In this document: in pieces, positions 34,540-43,856 of the stretch
Position numbering within the stretch: position 1 is the stretch's first letter
Layout: each line of letters begins with the position of its first letter
Assembly: GCA_024220505.1 (NCBI GenBank)
Contig: JAKZZE010000035.1
Coordinates: 248,001 to 312,000, forward strand
Length of the DNA stretch: 64,000 nt
Reading direction: 5' to 3'
DNA from: Rhizopus arrhizus
Lineage: Eukaryota; Mucoromycota; Mucoromycetes; Mucorales; Rhizopodaceae
Notes under the pieces: generated by a model
Database searches by the model: none
Told to the model about the DNA's origin: nothing
Seen by the model: the letters and a program-made list of their open reading frames with translations, nothing else
Made by a program: the position numbers and the translations under genes

Positions 34540-36773
34540 TTCTGTTGGAACGCGTCCCGTGCTTCTGCTGATGGTGATTTATCCAAGAATAGAAAGGAAC
34601 AAGAGAGGACGAGACTCGATAAAGAGATTGCTTTATTTAATAAGAAAATGATACTCTATTTATACTTTTCATACACGGATAATATTTCATGTCATGGATT
34701 AATAATTAATGAGTATGATATAACTGATGACAAATAGATAATGGTTACGTGTTCTTCCATTGTTATCTTTGTCATCATAAGCATTTATCCATAGAATACT
34801 CGTATATGATTGACTGCGATTGACTGTGATTTAGTTCCTGGATTTAATATAATTTAACCGTGCAATTACGCAGCATCTTATCCTTAATGAAGATTATCCG
34901 AATTAACCTGTAGCCTATCTATTGGATATATTTTACATGTAGCTTATTAATACTGTTTTCATATCGAGTTATGAATGATGGATACATCAGATGGATCTGG
35001 ATGAAGGCTCCAGTATCTCTTCAGTTGGTGATTGTGTGAGGCTGCAAATGCGTCCACTACCAACGGCCCCCACTGATGTATAATTTGACGGAATAATTTT
35101 TTCGGAATGGTCTGTTCGTAAAGTGGAACTTGCTTTCGTGATAGTTGATCCGCTAATGTGTTCTTTATCCCCGCAATATGTTGGTAAGTCACTGTTAGGT
35201 TGTATTGATTGCAAAGATCTTGAATCAGAACTGCTAATTCCTGTAATTGGAGTGATGCCGTACCGCCAAATTTCGTTGTGTATTTGAGAGCTGTTGTGTT
35301 GTCGGTGAAAACCTTTATCGTGCAATTTTCTAATTTTTGAGCATGCATTTTCAAAGCAAAATAGACTGCCTTCAGTTCGCGGACGTTTATTGACGTTAAT
35401 TTGTCTTGACTGTTCCAAAACCCGAATGTTGCCATCATTGGTGAGCTCACTCCCCACCCCGTGTCTGAGCTGTCTGTGTAAATCGTTATCTGAGGTGATG
35501 GAACTGTTCTCGCTTGAATAGGTAGGCCGTTCTTGGATGAAACGGACTCCTTCCACCATTGAAATTCCTGTAGACTCTGGGAGGATATATGACACGGTTT
35601 TTCCCAGTTTTGGTTGTTCAAGTAAAGACTCTTTGCTAGATCCCTTTGAAGATGACGAATGTGAAGAAGTGCTTCCCCTATTGCCGGTATCATTGAGGTA
35701 ATCTTGCCCAGCAGACCCGCTATCCAACGGCAAGAACGTTGGATTGGTTGTGAGGCTTGACGAATTTTCTGTAATAGCTTGTTTATTTTTTGTGATGGAA
35801 CTGTGATTTTCATTTTTTTGGTATTGAATTGGAACCCCAAGAATTCCTGTGTCTGGGATGGTGTGAATAGACTTTTTTCTGTGTTGATTATGAAACCCAA
35901 GGATTGAAGATGAGTAGTTACCTTTTTTACAGTTATGTGCAAGTCTTCTTTTGTTTTGGATAGTAAACAAATGTCGTCGAGGTAATAGACCAATCGGATT
36001 CCTTCTTGACGTAAAGGTTCTACTGCGTAACGCATTAGTTTTGAAAATAGACGAGGAGCTACATTTAGACCGAACGCTAACGAACGATATTGGTACACAA
36101 CGCCTTCGTTTTTGAATGTGAGATATTTTCGTGATTCTGGATGAATTGGAACCACTGTGTAGGCATCTTTTAGGTCGATTTTGCACATGAAGTCTCCTTG
36201 CTCGATCAGTTCTCTTAGTGCTGGCACACCCTCCATTTTGAAATGTTCGCATTGGACATTCTGATTCAGGCGTTGACAGTTCAAAATTGGTCTGCGTTTT
36301 GTTTTTTCTTGGATTGTGAAAAACTTTGAGAGGAAATCGTTTGATTGATTTGGCATTATTTCGATTATTCCTGCGGCTAGGAATTTTTGTACCGCTTCGT
36401 TGGCGGCTTGCTGTTCTGTTGGGTCGAGATTTAATGGGTTGATTTTCCACGGGATTGGACGGGTAGCAAATTGAATTTTGTAACCTTCTTTGATGACTGA
36501 TAGCGGAAATGGGTGAGATGTTGTCTGAGTCCAATATTTGTAAAAATGAGTAAGACGGCCTCCCGGTAAAACACCATCTTTCGGAATAGCATAATGAAGA
36601 GTAGGATTGTTGATGAGTATTTGTGGGGAAGGTTGGGCTGGTAGAGGGACTAAAGGTTGTTGCTGTTGGACCCTGGAGGGGTGGACTGCAAGTTCTGTGG
36701 ATTGGAGGAGTGAGTGCCTCTTCCTCGTCCCCCATTCTGAAAAGAGTGACCGCGTGATCCGTTCCCACGCCAA
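34296..36773 (-). pseudogene. DIRS reverse transcriptase-RNase H gene, interrupted by a solo LTR
   Basis: The main frame (34959-36773, 604 codons) starts MAWERITRSLFSEW in a frame different from, and overlapping, the end of Gag. The RT shows FFTIQEKTKRRPILNCQRLN, FMCKIDLKDAYTVVPIH, QYRSLAFGLNVAPRLFSKL and the active-site YYLDDICLLS; RNase H follows with ITIYTDSSDTGWGV, NVRELKAVYFAL, VFTDNTTALKY and NTLADQLSRK. At HPDPS the frame enters the solo LTR; the last ~90 codons resume on the other side (34569-34296: ARDAFQQKWLKKGMFLNPPW, LITPQWPSQYWYP). No Dam-type methylase domain was recognised. The insertion truncates the native C-terminus, so the gene is probably inactive or impaired although RT and RNase H motifs are intact. 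Confidence 0.88.
34575..34989 (-). repeat. Solo LTR inserted in the DIRS RT gene
   Basis: A 415-bp TG...CA unit flanked by the 5-bp duplication GATGG (34570-34574 and 34990-34994). On the minus strand it carries a TATA-like TATAAATAG and an AATAAAG signal in LTR order. Removing it joins HPDPS to AEARDAFQQKW, the expected continuation of a DIRS polymerase, so the insertion is secondary. Confidence 0.88.
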
Positions 36774-37540
36774 TATCCACCTCGTGATCCTCCTCGACCT
36801 CGTGATCCACTAAATCCACGATTGGTGTTGAAGCTTCCCCTTCTAAACGAAGATGCGTCTCTAAGGACTTTGTCTTCAAAGCGAGCTTTTTGAAGTTGTT
36901 CAACAAATTCTCGATCGAAACTATTCGTTTTTCCATCATCCTCTGCCGTATATTCCAAGTGCTTGATGCTTGCAGGTAACTTGAGCGCTTTGAGGGAGAC
37001 CTCTTTTGCTTCTCGTTCTTGTTGTTTTGCTGAACCAAAACCGAAGATGGAAAGACGTTGGGCTTGTTCAATAGTGTTGTTAAAGATTTCTCTATCTTTT
37101 TCTGAGGTAAATGCTGCTTTGTTTTGCAGGTATTGAAGTTGTTCGTATATTTCTGTACTGGCTCTGGCTTGGAGTCGAGTTGTTTCAGTGAACTTATGTA
37201 TGGTACTGACGAGTTGATAGGCGTCCACCTTCCAGTTTTTGAGGTCTGGAACAAATTCTTTGTTGATCTGTTCTGCCTTTGTCCAAGTGTCATGGTTGTA
37301 ACGCTGGATGGTTCTTTTATATTGTTTAAAATCGTCCTTGAGCTGTGCTGAAGATGCATTGTCCAAGGCTTCGCTAATAACCAAGGGGAGTTCCGTCCCG
37401 TTGGCTTGGATTTCTCTTTCTCTTGCCCGTTGTTCTTCAAATTCTCTGAACAGGGCTTCCACTTGTGCACGAGTGGTGTTTGATTGTTGGTTAAATTCTT
37501 GGTCATTTGTAATATCGATATTATTCATAGTTGACTCCAC
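36650..37540 (-). CDS. DIRS Gag-like protein
   Basis: A 296-residue frame, MESTMNNIDITNDQEF to NSNNL. The first ~210 residues are helical and charged (AQVEALFREFEEQRARERE). The tail from about 230 is an RGG-type RNA-binding region (SFNTNRGFSGSRGRGG, RGGYWRGNGSRGHSF, GGRGRGTHSS) instead of a zinc knuckle. It is the first gene of the element, just inside the right inverted repeat, and overlaps the start of the RT frame by about 120 bp in another frame, suggesting frameshifting or re-initiation for RT. Confidence 0.82.
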   Translation of the reverse strand: MESTMNNIDITNDQEFNQQSNTTRAQVEALFREFEEQRAREREIQANGTELPLVISEALDNASSAQLKDDFKQYKRTIQRYNHDTWTKAEQINKEFVPDLKNWKVDAYQLVSTIHKFTETTRLQARASTEIYEQLQYLQNKAAFTSEKDREIFNNTIEQAQRLSIFGFGSAKQQEREAKEVSLKALKLPASIKHLEYTAEDDGKTNSFDREFVEQLQKARFEDKVLRDASSFRRGSFNTNRGFSGSRGRGGSRGGYWRGNGSRGHSFQNGGRGRGTHSSNPQNLQSTPPGSNSNNL

Positions 37541-37688
37541 GATGCGTGGCTTTGAAAGATATAGGGAAGAAAGGGAAAAATATATTTTTATTACAAATAA
37601 GGAAAATAAAGCGTGGCTCTGAGAGCATCTATCACATTAGGAGACGGAGTGGAGCCAACGGAGATTGATTTAGGAACGACAAACAATC

Positions 37689-38139
37689 AGTTTGCCGTTT
37701 GTATTGTGGTCTTTGAATCTTATTTTAGATTTCTGTTTGATGACTTCCACCTTCGTCATATTTGGTCCACCTTTATTTTTTTTAATGAAAAAAATTTCTA
37801 AAGCACTTTTTTTTTAAAACCCAAATTTAAAACGCTGCGTTTTTTATTCAAGTTAAAACAGAACATTGAATGGGGATTCCTTTTGTAATGTCAATGCTGG
37901 GAATGTAATTTCTTTTTTTTTGTTTTTACAATTTCAACATTGCAACTTTTTTTTTTCAAAAGTACTCAGTAACAATATACTTTTTCTTTTGTTTTTTAAC
38001 CTTTTCATAGAAATCTCAAGACGTGTAGCATAATAGACATTCATTCCGTTGCCATTTTTTTTTCTTTACTCTCAAAAAATAAAAATGATTATCAAAAATA
38101 CTCTGTCTTTTTTATGCCGTGATCTTACTATTTAAAACA
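37689..38139 (+). other. 3' flank of gene copy 1, continued
   Basis: Matches 48841-49264 in copy 2 (blocks CAGTTTGCCGTTTGTATTGT, AATCTCAAGACGTGTAGCAT). Non-coding in both copies, with poly-T runs of different length. Confidence 0.75.
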
Positions 38140-38141
38140 TA

Positions 38142-39815
38142 CAGTGGGTGGACTAATTGTCCCAGTGTTTCAACATTTTTTACTTTTGACACTGTAACTC
38201 GACCAATTCTTAGGCTATGTGACTAGTTTTATGCTCATTAGAAAGGTCGCACTTTGTGCTACATAATATCAAAGAGCCAGAGTTCGGAGATTACACAGTC
38301 TGAGTTAATCAGCAATAGAAAAAAAACACCGCACTGGGACAATTTTTCCGCTACCTGCTTATTTTGCAATGTGTTCTAAACATCGCCTACTTATCGATCA
38401 TAAATCACCGGAACTAATATACCAGTCTTATATATGATAATCTATGACTCATATCTTTAATGTAAAGTATAAAAAGCTTTACGTTTTTCTTTTTTTTTTT
38501 ACAATATTCTTAGTCTCTTTCTATACTGCACTTCTTACGACTTTGTCCCGCATCAAATGACTCCTACTATCAGCAAATCTGTTCAGAAACAAATCCAAAT
38601 GCTTTTGGCTAGTAATATGACATATGAACAAGTTATGGAACGCATTCCCGGATTGAAAAAGTCAACTTTAGGTAGGTATGCGAACAAGTTTTTTCCAAAC
38701 CGAATGAAGGCAACCCCTGGTAGAAGAGCAACTATTGGTGAAACTACCAAGTCATACATCCGTAGACAAGTAATAAAGGGTGAATTCAAGACAGCCAAAG
38801 CAGTACATCAATATCTGAATGGTTTGGGATATACTATTGGTTATTCTGGAGTCTTGAAGCTCCTTAAAAGTATGAACTTCAGAGCTAAAATCAAAGCGAA
38901 GAAGCCTCTGCTCAGTAAACAGCACAAGGAACGACGTTTAGCATGGGCTATGGCCCACAAAGACTGGACAACCGATGACTGGAGGCGTATGGTGTTTAGT
39001 GATGAGACTAAAGTCAATGTTTTCGGATCAGACGGTTGCAAGTATTACTGGAGTCGACCAGACGATGTATTGCAGCCTCATCACTTAGACCTTACAGTTA
39101 AAGGCGGCCAAGGAAGTGTCATGGTATGGGGTTGTATTACTTATGATGGCCCTGGATATGCTTGTTGGATACATGACGGAACTATGAAAGCTGTGGATTA
39201 TGTAAATATCTTGGAAACTACACTTATGGACAGCCTAAAGTACTATGGATACAATCCTGAGGACATCTATTTTCAACAAGATAAGGATCCCAAGCACACT
39301 TCGAAGCTTGCTAAGCAATGGTTTGTGCATAATAACTTCAAGAGTGATCATATCTTTAGCTGGCCAGCCCAAAGTATCGATTTAAACCCTATTGAACACG
39401 TATGGCATCACCTTAAACTCAAGCTGAGTGTATATGACACTAAGACTAAAGGAGTACATGAGTTATGGGAAAAAATAGAAAAAGAATGGAATACTTTTAC
39501 AGTGGATGACTGTAGAAGATATATAGATAGCATGCCGGATCGTTGTAAAGCACTTATTAATGCTAAAGGGGGACATACCCGTTATTAAATAAAATTTATG
39601 TTCAAGCGGAAAAATTGTCCCAGTGCGGTGTTTTTTTTCTATTGCTGATTAACTCAGACTGTGTAATCTCCGAACTCTGGCTCTTTGATATTATGTAGCA
39701 CAAAGTGCGACCTTTCTAATGAGCATAAAACTAGTCACATAGCCTAAGAATTGGTCGAGTTACAGTGTCAAAAGTAAAAAATGTTGAAACACTGGGACAA
39801 TTAGTCCACCCACTG
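38142..39815 (+). mobile_element. Mariner/Tc1-superfamily transposon, apparently intact (1,674 bp)
   Basis: Long terminal inverted repeats of roughly 210 bp begin CAGTGGGTGGACTAATTGTC and appear nearly identical at both ends. TA flanks at 38140-38141 and 39816-39817; copy 2 shows the empty site (AAAACATATCTTTTTCAG). One full-length transposase gene lies inside. The near-identity of the repeats and the clean frame suggest recent activity. Confidence 0.94.
38557..39588 (+). CDS. Mariner/Tc1 transposase, DD37E-like
   Basis: An intronless 343-residue frame, starting MTPTISKSVQKQIQMLL. The N-terminal half has two helix-turn-helix stretches for binding the inverted repeats (NMTYEQVMERIPGLKKSTLG, KAVHQYLNGLGYTIGYSGV). 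The catalytic domain has VFSDETKVN (first Asp), YFQQDKDPKHTS (second Asp) and DLNPIEHVWHHLK (Glu). By hand count 37 residues separate the second Asp from the Glu, against 34 in Tc1, so this may belong to a DD37E lineage. All three acidic residues are present and no stop interrupts the frame. It is not the source of the 1,630-bp elements judged by its different terminal repeats. Confidence 0.93.
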   Translation: MTPTISKSVQKQIQMLLASNMTYEQVMERIPGLKKSTLGRYANKFFPNRMKATPGRRATIGETTKSYIRRQVIKGEFKTAKAVHQYLNGLGYTIGYSGVLKLLKSMNFRAKIKAKKPLLSKQHKERRLAWAMAHKDWTTDDWRRMVFSDETKVNVFGSDGCKYYWSRPDDVLQPHHLDLTVKGGQGSVMVWGCITYDGPGYACWIHDGTMKAVDYVNILETTLMDSLKYYGYNPEDIYFQQDKDPKHTSKLAKQWFVHNNFKSDHIFSWPAQSIDLNPIEHVWHHLKLKLSVYDTKTKGVHELWEKIEKEWNTFTVDDCRRYIDSMPDRCKALINAKGGHTRY

Positions 39816-39984
39816 TATCTTTTTCAGCTTTAAAACAAGTTGAACTTCTTTAGAGCCAAAAGAATCCTTCTTTTTTTTATATATTTTATTCAATCTTTTA
39901 AATTTTCTACTATATTCACATTCTTTTTTTTTGTTTCAATTTATAAACACATACTTTTATACTTATTATTATAGCGATATTATG

Positions 39985-40552
39985 TGTTGTATAATGGTAA
40001 AAGTAGTTGAAGAAAAGGTAGAAACAAAGATCAAGAAACAGTTTGAGTACTTTTTGAGACTGATCTTTATTTCAGTTTAAGTTAAAGTAAAAATTATTCT
40101 AATTGAAGGTAGGTATTTATATCTTATTGTGTGAGTGGCTTGATATCTTCTATTGTAAGCGTTCTTCTAATATTCAGGTACTTTAGCAAGTGTCATCTAT
40201 AATTATGATTATGAAAACTTTTCATTTGTTCTTTTGTATGTCTGTCATAGATTATCTTTTATTCTGGGAATTCCTCACTGATTTGAATAACGTTATTTTA
40301 CGCGTTATTTCAATTATGTGAAGGATTAGCAATATTCCTGATATTGGATTGGATCTTGTTATTTTAGTTGATACTTCTTCTTATCAAAGAACTCTTATTA
40401 ATACAAAACATATTCTAAAAGAACATGTTTAATTGGAATTGATTGTATGATCTTATTTAAATAAACTTATATTTTTATTTTATTTAATTATGATCTTGTA
40501 TTAAGACTTATATTTATCAATGTCTACTACGATCAGTTACTGTTCTACAGCA
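39985..40552 (+). repeat. Solo LTR, family A copy 3
   Basis: A 568-bp unit beginning TGTTGTATAATGG and ending TTCTACAGCA, flanked by the 5-bp duplication TTATG (39980-39984 and 40553-40557). Copy 2 holds the empty site (GATATTATGCACTTATA near 49426). The block TTTGAGACTGATCTTTATTT and the 3' end (TGTTCTACA) link it to 25314-25871 and 28030-28608. Confidence 0.9.
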
Positions 40553-41435
40553 TTATGCATTTATATAAGAGTTTCATCCTTCTTATTCATATGTGCCTCT
40601 TTACTCTTTCTTTCTTTTTTTTTTTTTTTGTTCATTAGTAACCAAAATAAATCTCCTTTTGTATTAAACAAAGTTTTTTTTTTGTAAAATACGACATGAC
40701 AGCCGAAGAATGCTTGAAAAGAAAACGCCACGACTCAATCACTTGGATTTCTGAGCTTGTAGGCCAATAGAACTGTGTTTTCGATCTTTGTTGAAGTTAA
40801 AAAATATTGCACTGAAGTTGAAAAAGCATAGTCTTCCCAATTTGTAATCTTGTATGGCATCATGTAGCACAACAGAAAATCATTTGTTTTTTTAAAAATA
40901 CAATGTCTTTTTATTCAACAAACATATTATATATTTTTGATTATTTTTATAGATTTACAATCTATTTTTTTCAAGCTTTCTTCTGATATAAAAATCAGCT
41001 TTCTAACATTTAAATCCGAGCTCTCACTCATTTAATAGAATTACCACTATCAAAAAAGATCAACTTTATCAACTTGGATAACGGTGATTGGGTGCAGTGA
41101 ATCACACTGCAAATAATTGTTCCAATTAGGTAACAAATCGTTTACCAATCTTGCGAAAAAATTGACATTCGTGTACAATCAGGTAAGAGATTTATCCACG
41201 CACAGCCTCCTGTCTCTGCCACAAATCGTGTAAGTTTTTGTCCGTCCTTTGGTTATGTGATGGTGCAAGATTTGTGGCCAACACAGGGGACTGTTGGGAA
41301 ACTTTTTCGTTAACTGATCTCGGAAAATGGGTCTTTCATCAGTTACGTTGTGGCTCTTGTTTATTATCAATTTGATATCTAATGGTGCTTGGCAACAAAT
41401 CACGCTTTGTAAAACACTACTTTATTTGTCTTTTT

Positions 41436-41585
41436 GCTCTTTTATAAACCACTCATATTGCCTTATATACTTCTTTATTGACCACTCATATTGCCTTATA
41501 TACTTCTTTATGAACCACTTATATTGCTTTATATACTTCTTTATTAACCATTCATATTGCAATAAATATTGCTTTATATACACAA
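41436..41585 (+). repeat. ~33-bp tandem repeat, about 4.5 units
   Basis: Units of the form CACTCATATTGCCTTATATA followed by CTTCTTTAT(T/G)AAC. Inside the CACTG-ended element; the translated frame at 41327-41614 is repetitive and not considered a gene. Confidence 0.7.
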
Positions 41586-41924
41586 AAAATAGGGATTTGG
41601 TTTATAAAAAATAGCTTTTTTTTTTATTTAAATAAAATAATAATAACAATACATAGTATTTTCTTTGCTTGTAGCGTTTTAAAAGTGTACTTGACTTACC
41701 TAATGTCACCAGAATAGCAGCATCTAATCTAAAATTACATCAATTAACCTCGTGGAACTCAAAAATTTCTCAAAAAACAAGAAAAAAAAGCCAAGCTCAA
41801 GGATTCAGAGACACAAGGATTCAAGGGCTCAAGGACTTGGGCACTCAAAGCAAAAGAAAAAACATCAGTACTTAAGAACCAAAGCAAAGAGAGGAAAGAA
41901 ACAGAAAGAGGCCAAAGCAGAGCA

Positions 41925-42180
41925 GCATTCATCTATGACAATTATTAGCCATCATGTATATAATAAAAGTAATAGTACCTTTCTTTACATAGACAAGGGG
42001 AAAAAAACTAGCTAAGCTTATACGAACAAGTAAAAAAGAAAAAAAAGCAGCAGGCATCTATAATAATTATTAGTTATTGAGTATATGTAGTAAAAGTAAT
42101 AGTACCTTGCTTTAGATAGACCATAAAAAAAAAGAAAAGAAAAAAAGACACCAGCCAAGCTTATACCAACAAGTAAAAGA
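41925..42180 (+). repeat. Tandem duplication of ~120 bp
   Basis: The block ATCTATGACAATTATTAG ... TAGTACCTTTCTTTA ... AGCTTATACGAACAAGTAAAA recurs directly as ATCTATAATAATTATTAG ... TAGTACCTTGCTTTA ... AGCTTATACCAACAAGTAAAA. Confidence 0.65.
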
Positions 42181-43856
42181 AGAAGCAATGATAATCCTGG
42201 GAAAAAGGCTTTATAAAGACCATTTAAACCATAAAGAAAGCATTCGATACGTCTTTACTAAAGTACAAATACCATTAGAGCAGGAATACAATTTATATAA
42301 TATTAAGAACTTACCTTTTATAAAAAACAGAAGAAAAAAAAAGAAAAAAAAAAAAAAGAAAAGTGCTTTTTTTGTAGCCTTATTTTACCAATGTTACACT
42401 TATTCGCTGTCTATCTATATTAGAAAACAAAAACAATTGCTTTTCATGTAGTTTACATTTAATGGTATCCCAAAAGATAATTTATACATTGCTTGAACAA
42501 GTTTTATTACTTGTGTGCAATATGTTTAGGAGGAAAGTTATTTTATTCTATTTTTACTTGAAATAAAAAAAAGATCGGTATCAACAAATTATAGCAGAAA
42601 AACAACTTCTTTTTTTTTCTCCCTTGTTTTGTTTCATGGAATACACTAGATGCCAAAGACACAAAAGATAAAACAGAAAACTCAAATATTGGTCATATGT
42701 AAGTTTATAAAAAAAAAAAGGTAATAACCAAGTCTAATGTCGGTTTCTTTTTTTTTTTTTTTTTACATTAGAAATTCCTAATGGGACACATTCGGATGAC
42801 GAACATGAACCTCATGAGCAAAGGTATTCTTTTTAACACGATAAAACTATAAGAATATCAAACTTATATTGTTGCTTGTTGTTGAAAAGCCCTTTTTGGT
42901 AAAGGAAGTTGACAATGTTAACATCTCTAATGGCTAATGGCTAATTGCAAATTACACCCATGTGTAAACATAAAGTAAGTAATGAACTAATATAAGCTTA
43001 AAAACATATATTCTCTTGTATTATTTGTCATAAAAAAATAATAAAGCAATCTATTTACTTGAAAAACAAAAAAATTGTGCTTGTATCTATTAATTATAAT
43101 TGCCTTGTAACAAGATGTTAACAAAGCTTCTTTATTTTTTATTCTTTTTAGAATATACAAGTATTCTTTTGTTATAACGTAAAAGTATTTACATTTTTAT
43201 AAAGTATATTTACTGTTAGATTATTGTTTTCATTTGAATAAGGAACTTTTTATTGCTATGCTCTTTTTTTTTTTTTTTTTTTCACTAGGTCTTTTTTTTG
43301 ACTTAGTCTTTTTTTTTTTTTTACTTTTAATTCTTCAGCTTCTTTTTTTTTTCCCAAACGCAACCACTTTGTTACGTTCTGTTACACGCTTCAAATGAAC
43401 TAAGCTAATGATCACAGACTGCCTTCCTAATATGTATTCCTTTGATCAAAATAATCACAATGTGCTTTTGATTTCCGCATTTTGCCCTCAAAAATAAAAA
43501 AAAGAAAATATCGGTCTTTCAACGATAGAGAAGAACAGGCTTTCCAAAAAAAGACTATTTGAAAAAAAAAAGACACTTTTTTAAAACATGAATAACTCTA
43601 TGAATACTTACAACACAAAAAAAATAATAACATTGTTAAATTTCTTTATTTTTTTCGCATCTAAATCTTTTTTCAAAGTTCGAAAATGATCAATACAGCA
43701 AGATTTAATTTTTTTCACGAAAAAAAATAACAGTTTGTTACCCAAAAGAAGAGCAATCTTGCGCAATCCGGTACCTAAATGGAACGATTATTTGCAGTGT
43801 CAAAAAGGTATCAAAGGCGATTATCGACCAAAATCCGACTTTGTCAGAGCTGACAG

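Larger units (their letters stand above)
31347..37688 (-). mobile_element. DIRS-type tyrosine-recombinase retrotransposon (6.3 kb with nested inserts)
   Basis: Inserted in the 3' flank of gene copy 1: the flanks ...GATAAAATC and AGTTTGCCG are contiguous in copy 2 at 48840. It has the DIRS layout: inverted terminal repeats of about 85 bp (AATGTGATAGATGCTCTCAG inward, near 31377 and 37640), unequal outer extensions (left ~35 bp, right ~55 bp), an internal complementary region at 33203-33299, and minus-strand genes in the order Gag, RT-RNase H, YR. There is no target duplication. Two later insertions lie inside it: a Tc1-like copy (31527-33156) and a solo LTR (34575-34989). Confidence 0.93.
41106..43799. 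mobile_element. CACTG-ended inverted-repeat element, ~2.7 kb, non-coding
   Basis: The ends are CACTGCAAATAATTGTTCC (from 41106) and, in reverse complement, CACTGCAAATAATCGTTCC (to 43799), with weaker similarity to ~30 bp (TTAGGTA). It splits the shared 3' flank of the gene unit: copy 2 reads GGGTGCAGTGTCAAAAAGG at 49973, while here GGGTGCAGTG ends at 41100 and TCAAAAAGG resumes at 43800. TCA on both sides could be a 3-bp duplication, with two extra A at the left. Such ends fit the CACTA superfamily, but no transposase is seen. Inside are minisatellites (41436-41585) and a ~120-bp tandem duplication. Confidence 0.6.

Noticed and set aside
34987..37506. An 839-codon open frame overlapping Gag and RT of the DIRS element
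   Set aside because: Composition is Ser/Asn/Arg-rich with no domain; the RT, RNase H and Gag motifs lie in the other two frames, so it is a shadow frame.
41752..42015. Lys-rich 87-codon frame inside the CACTG-ended element
   Set aside because: Low-complexity repeats (KDSRAQ, KQKKK) and overlap with a tandem DNA duplication; not protein-like.
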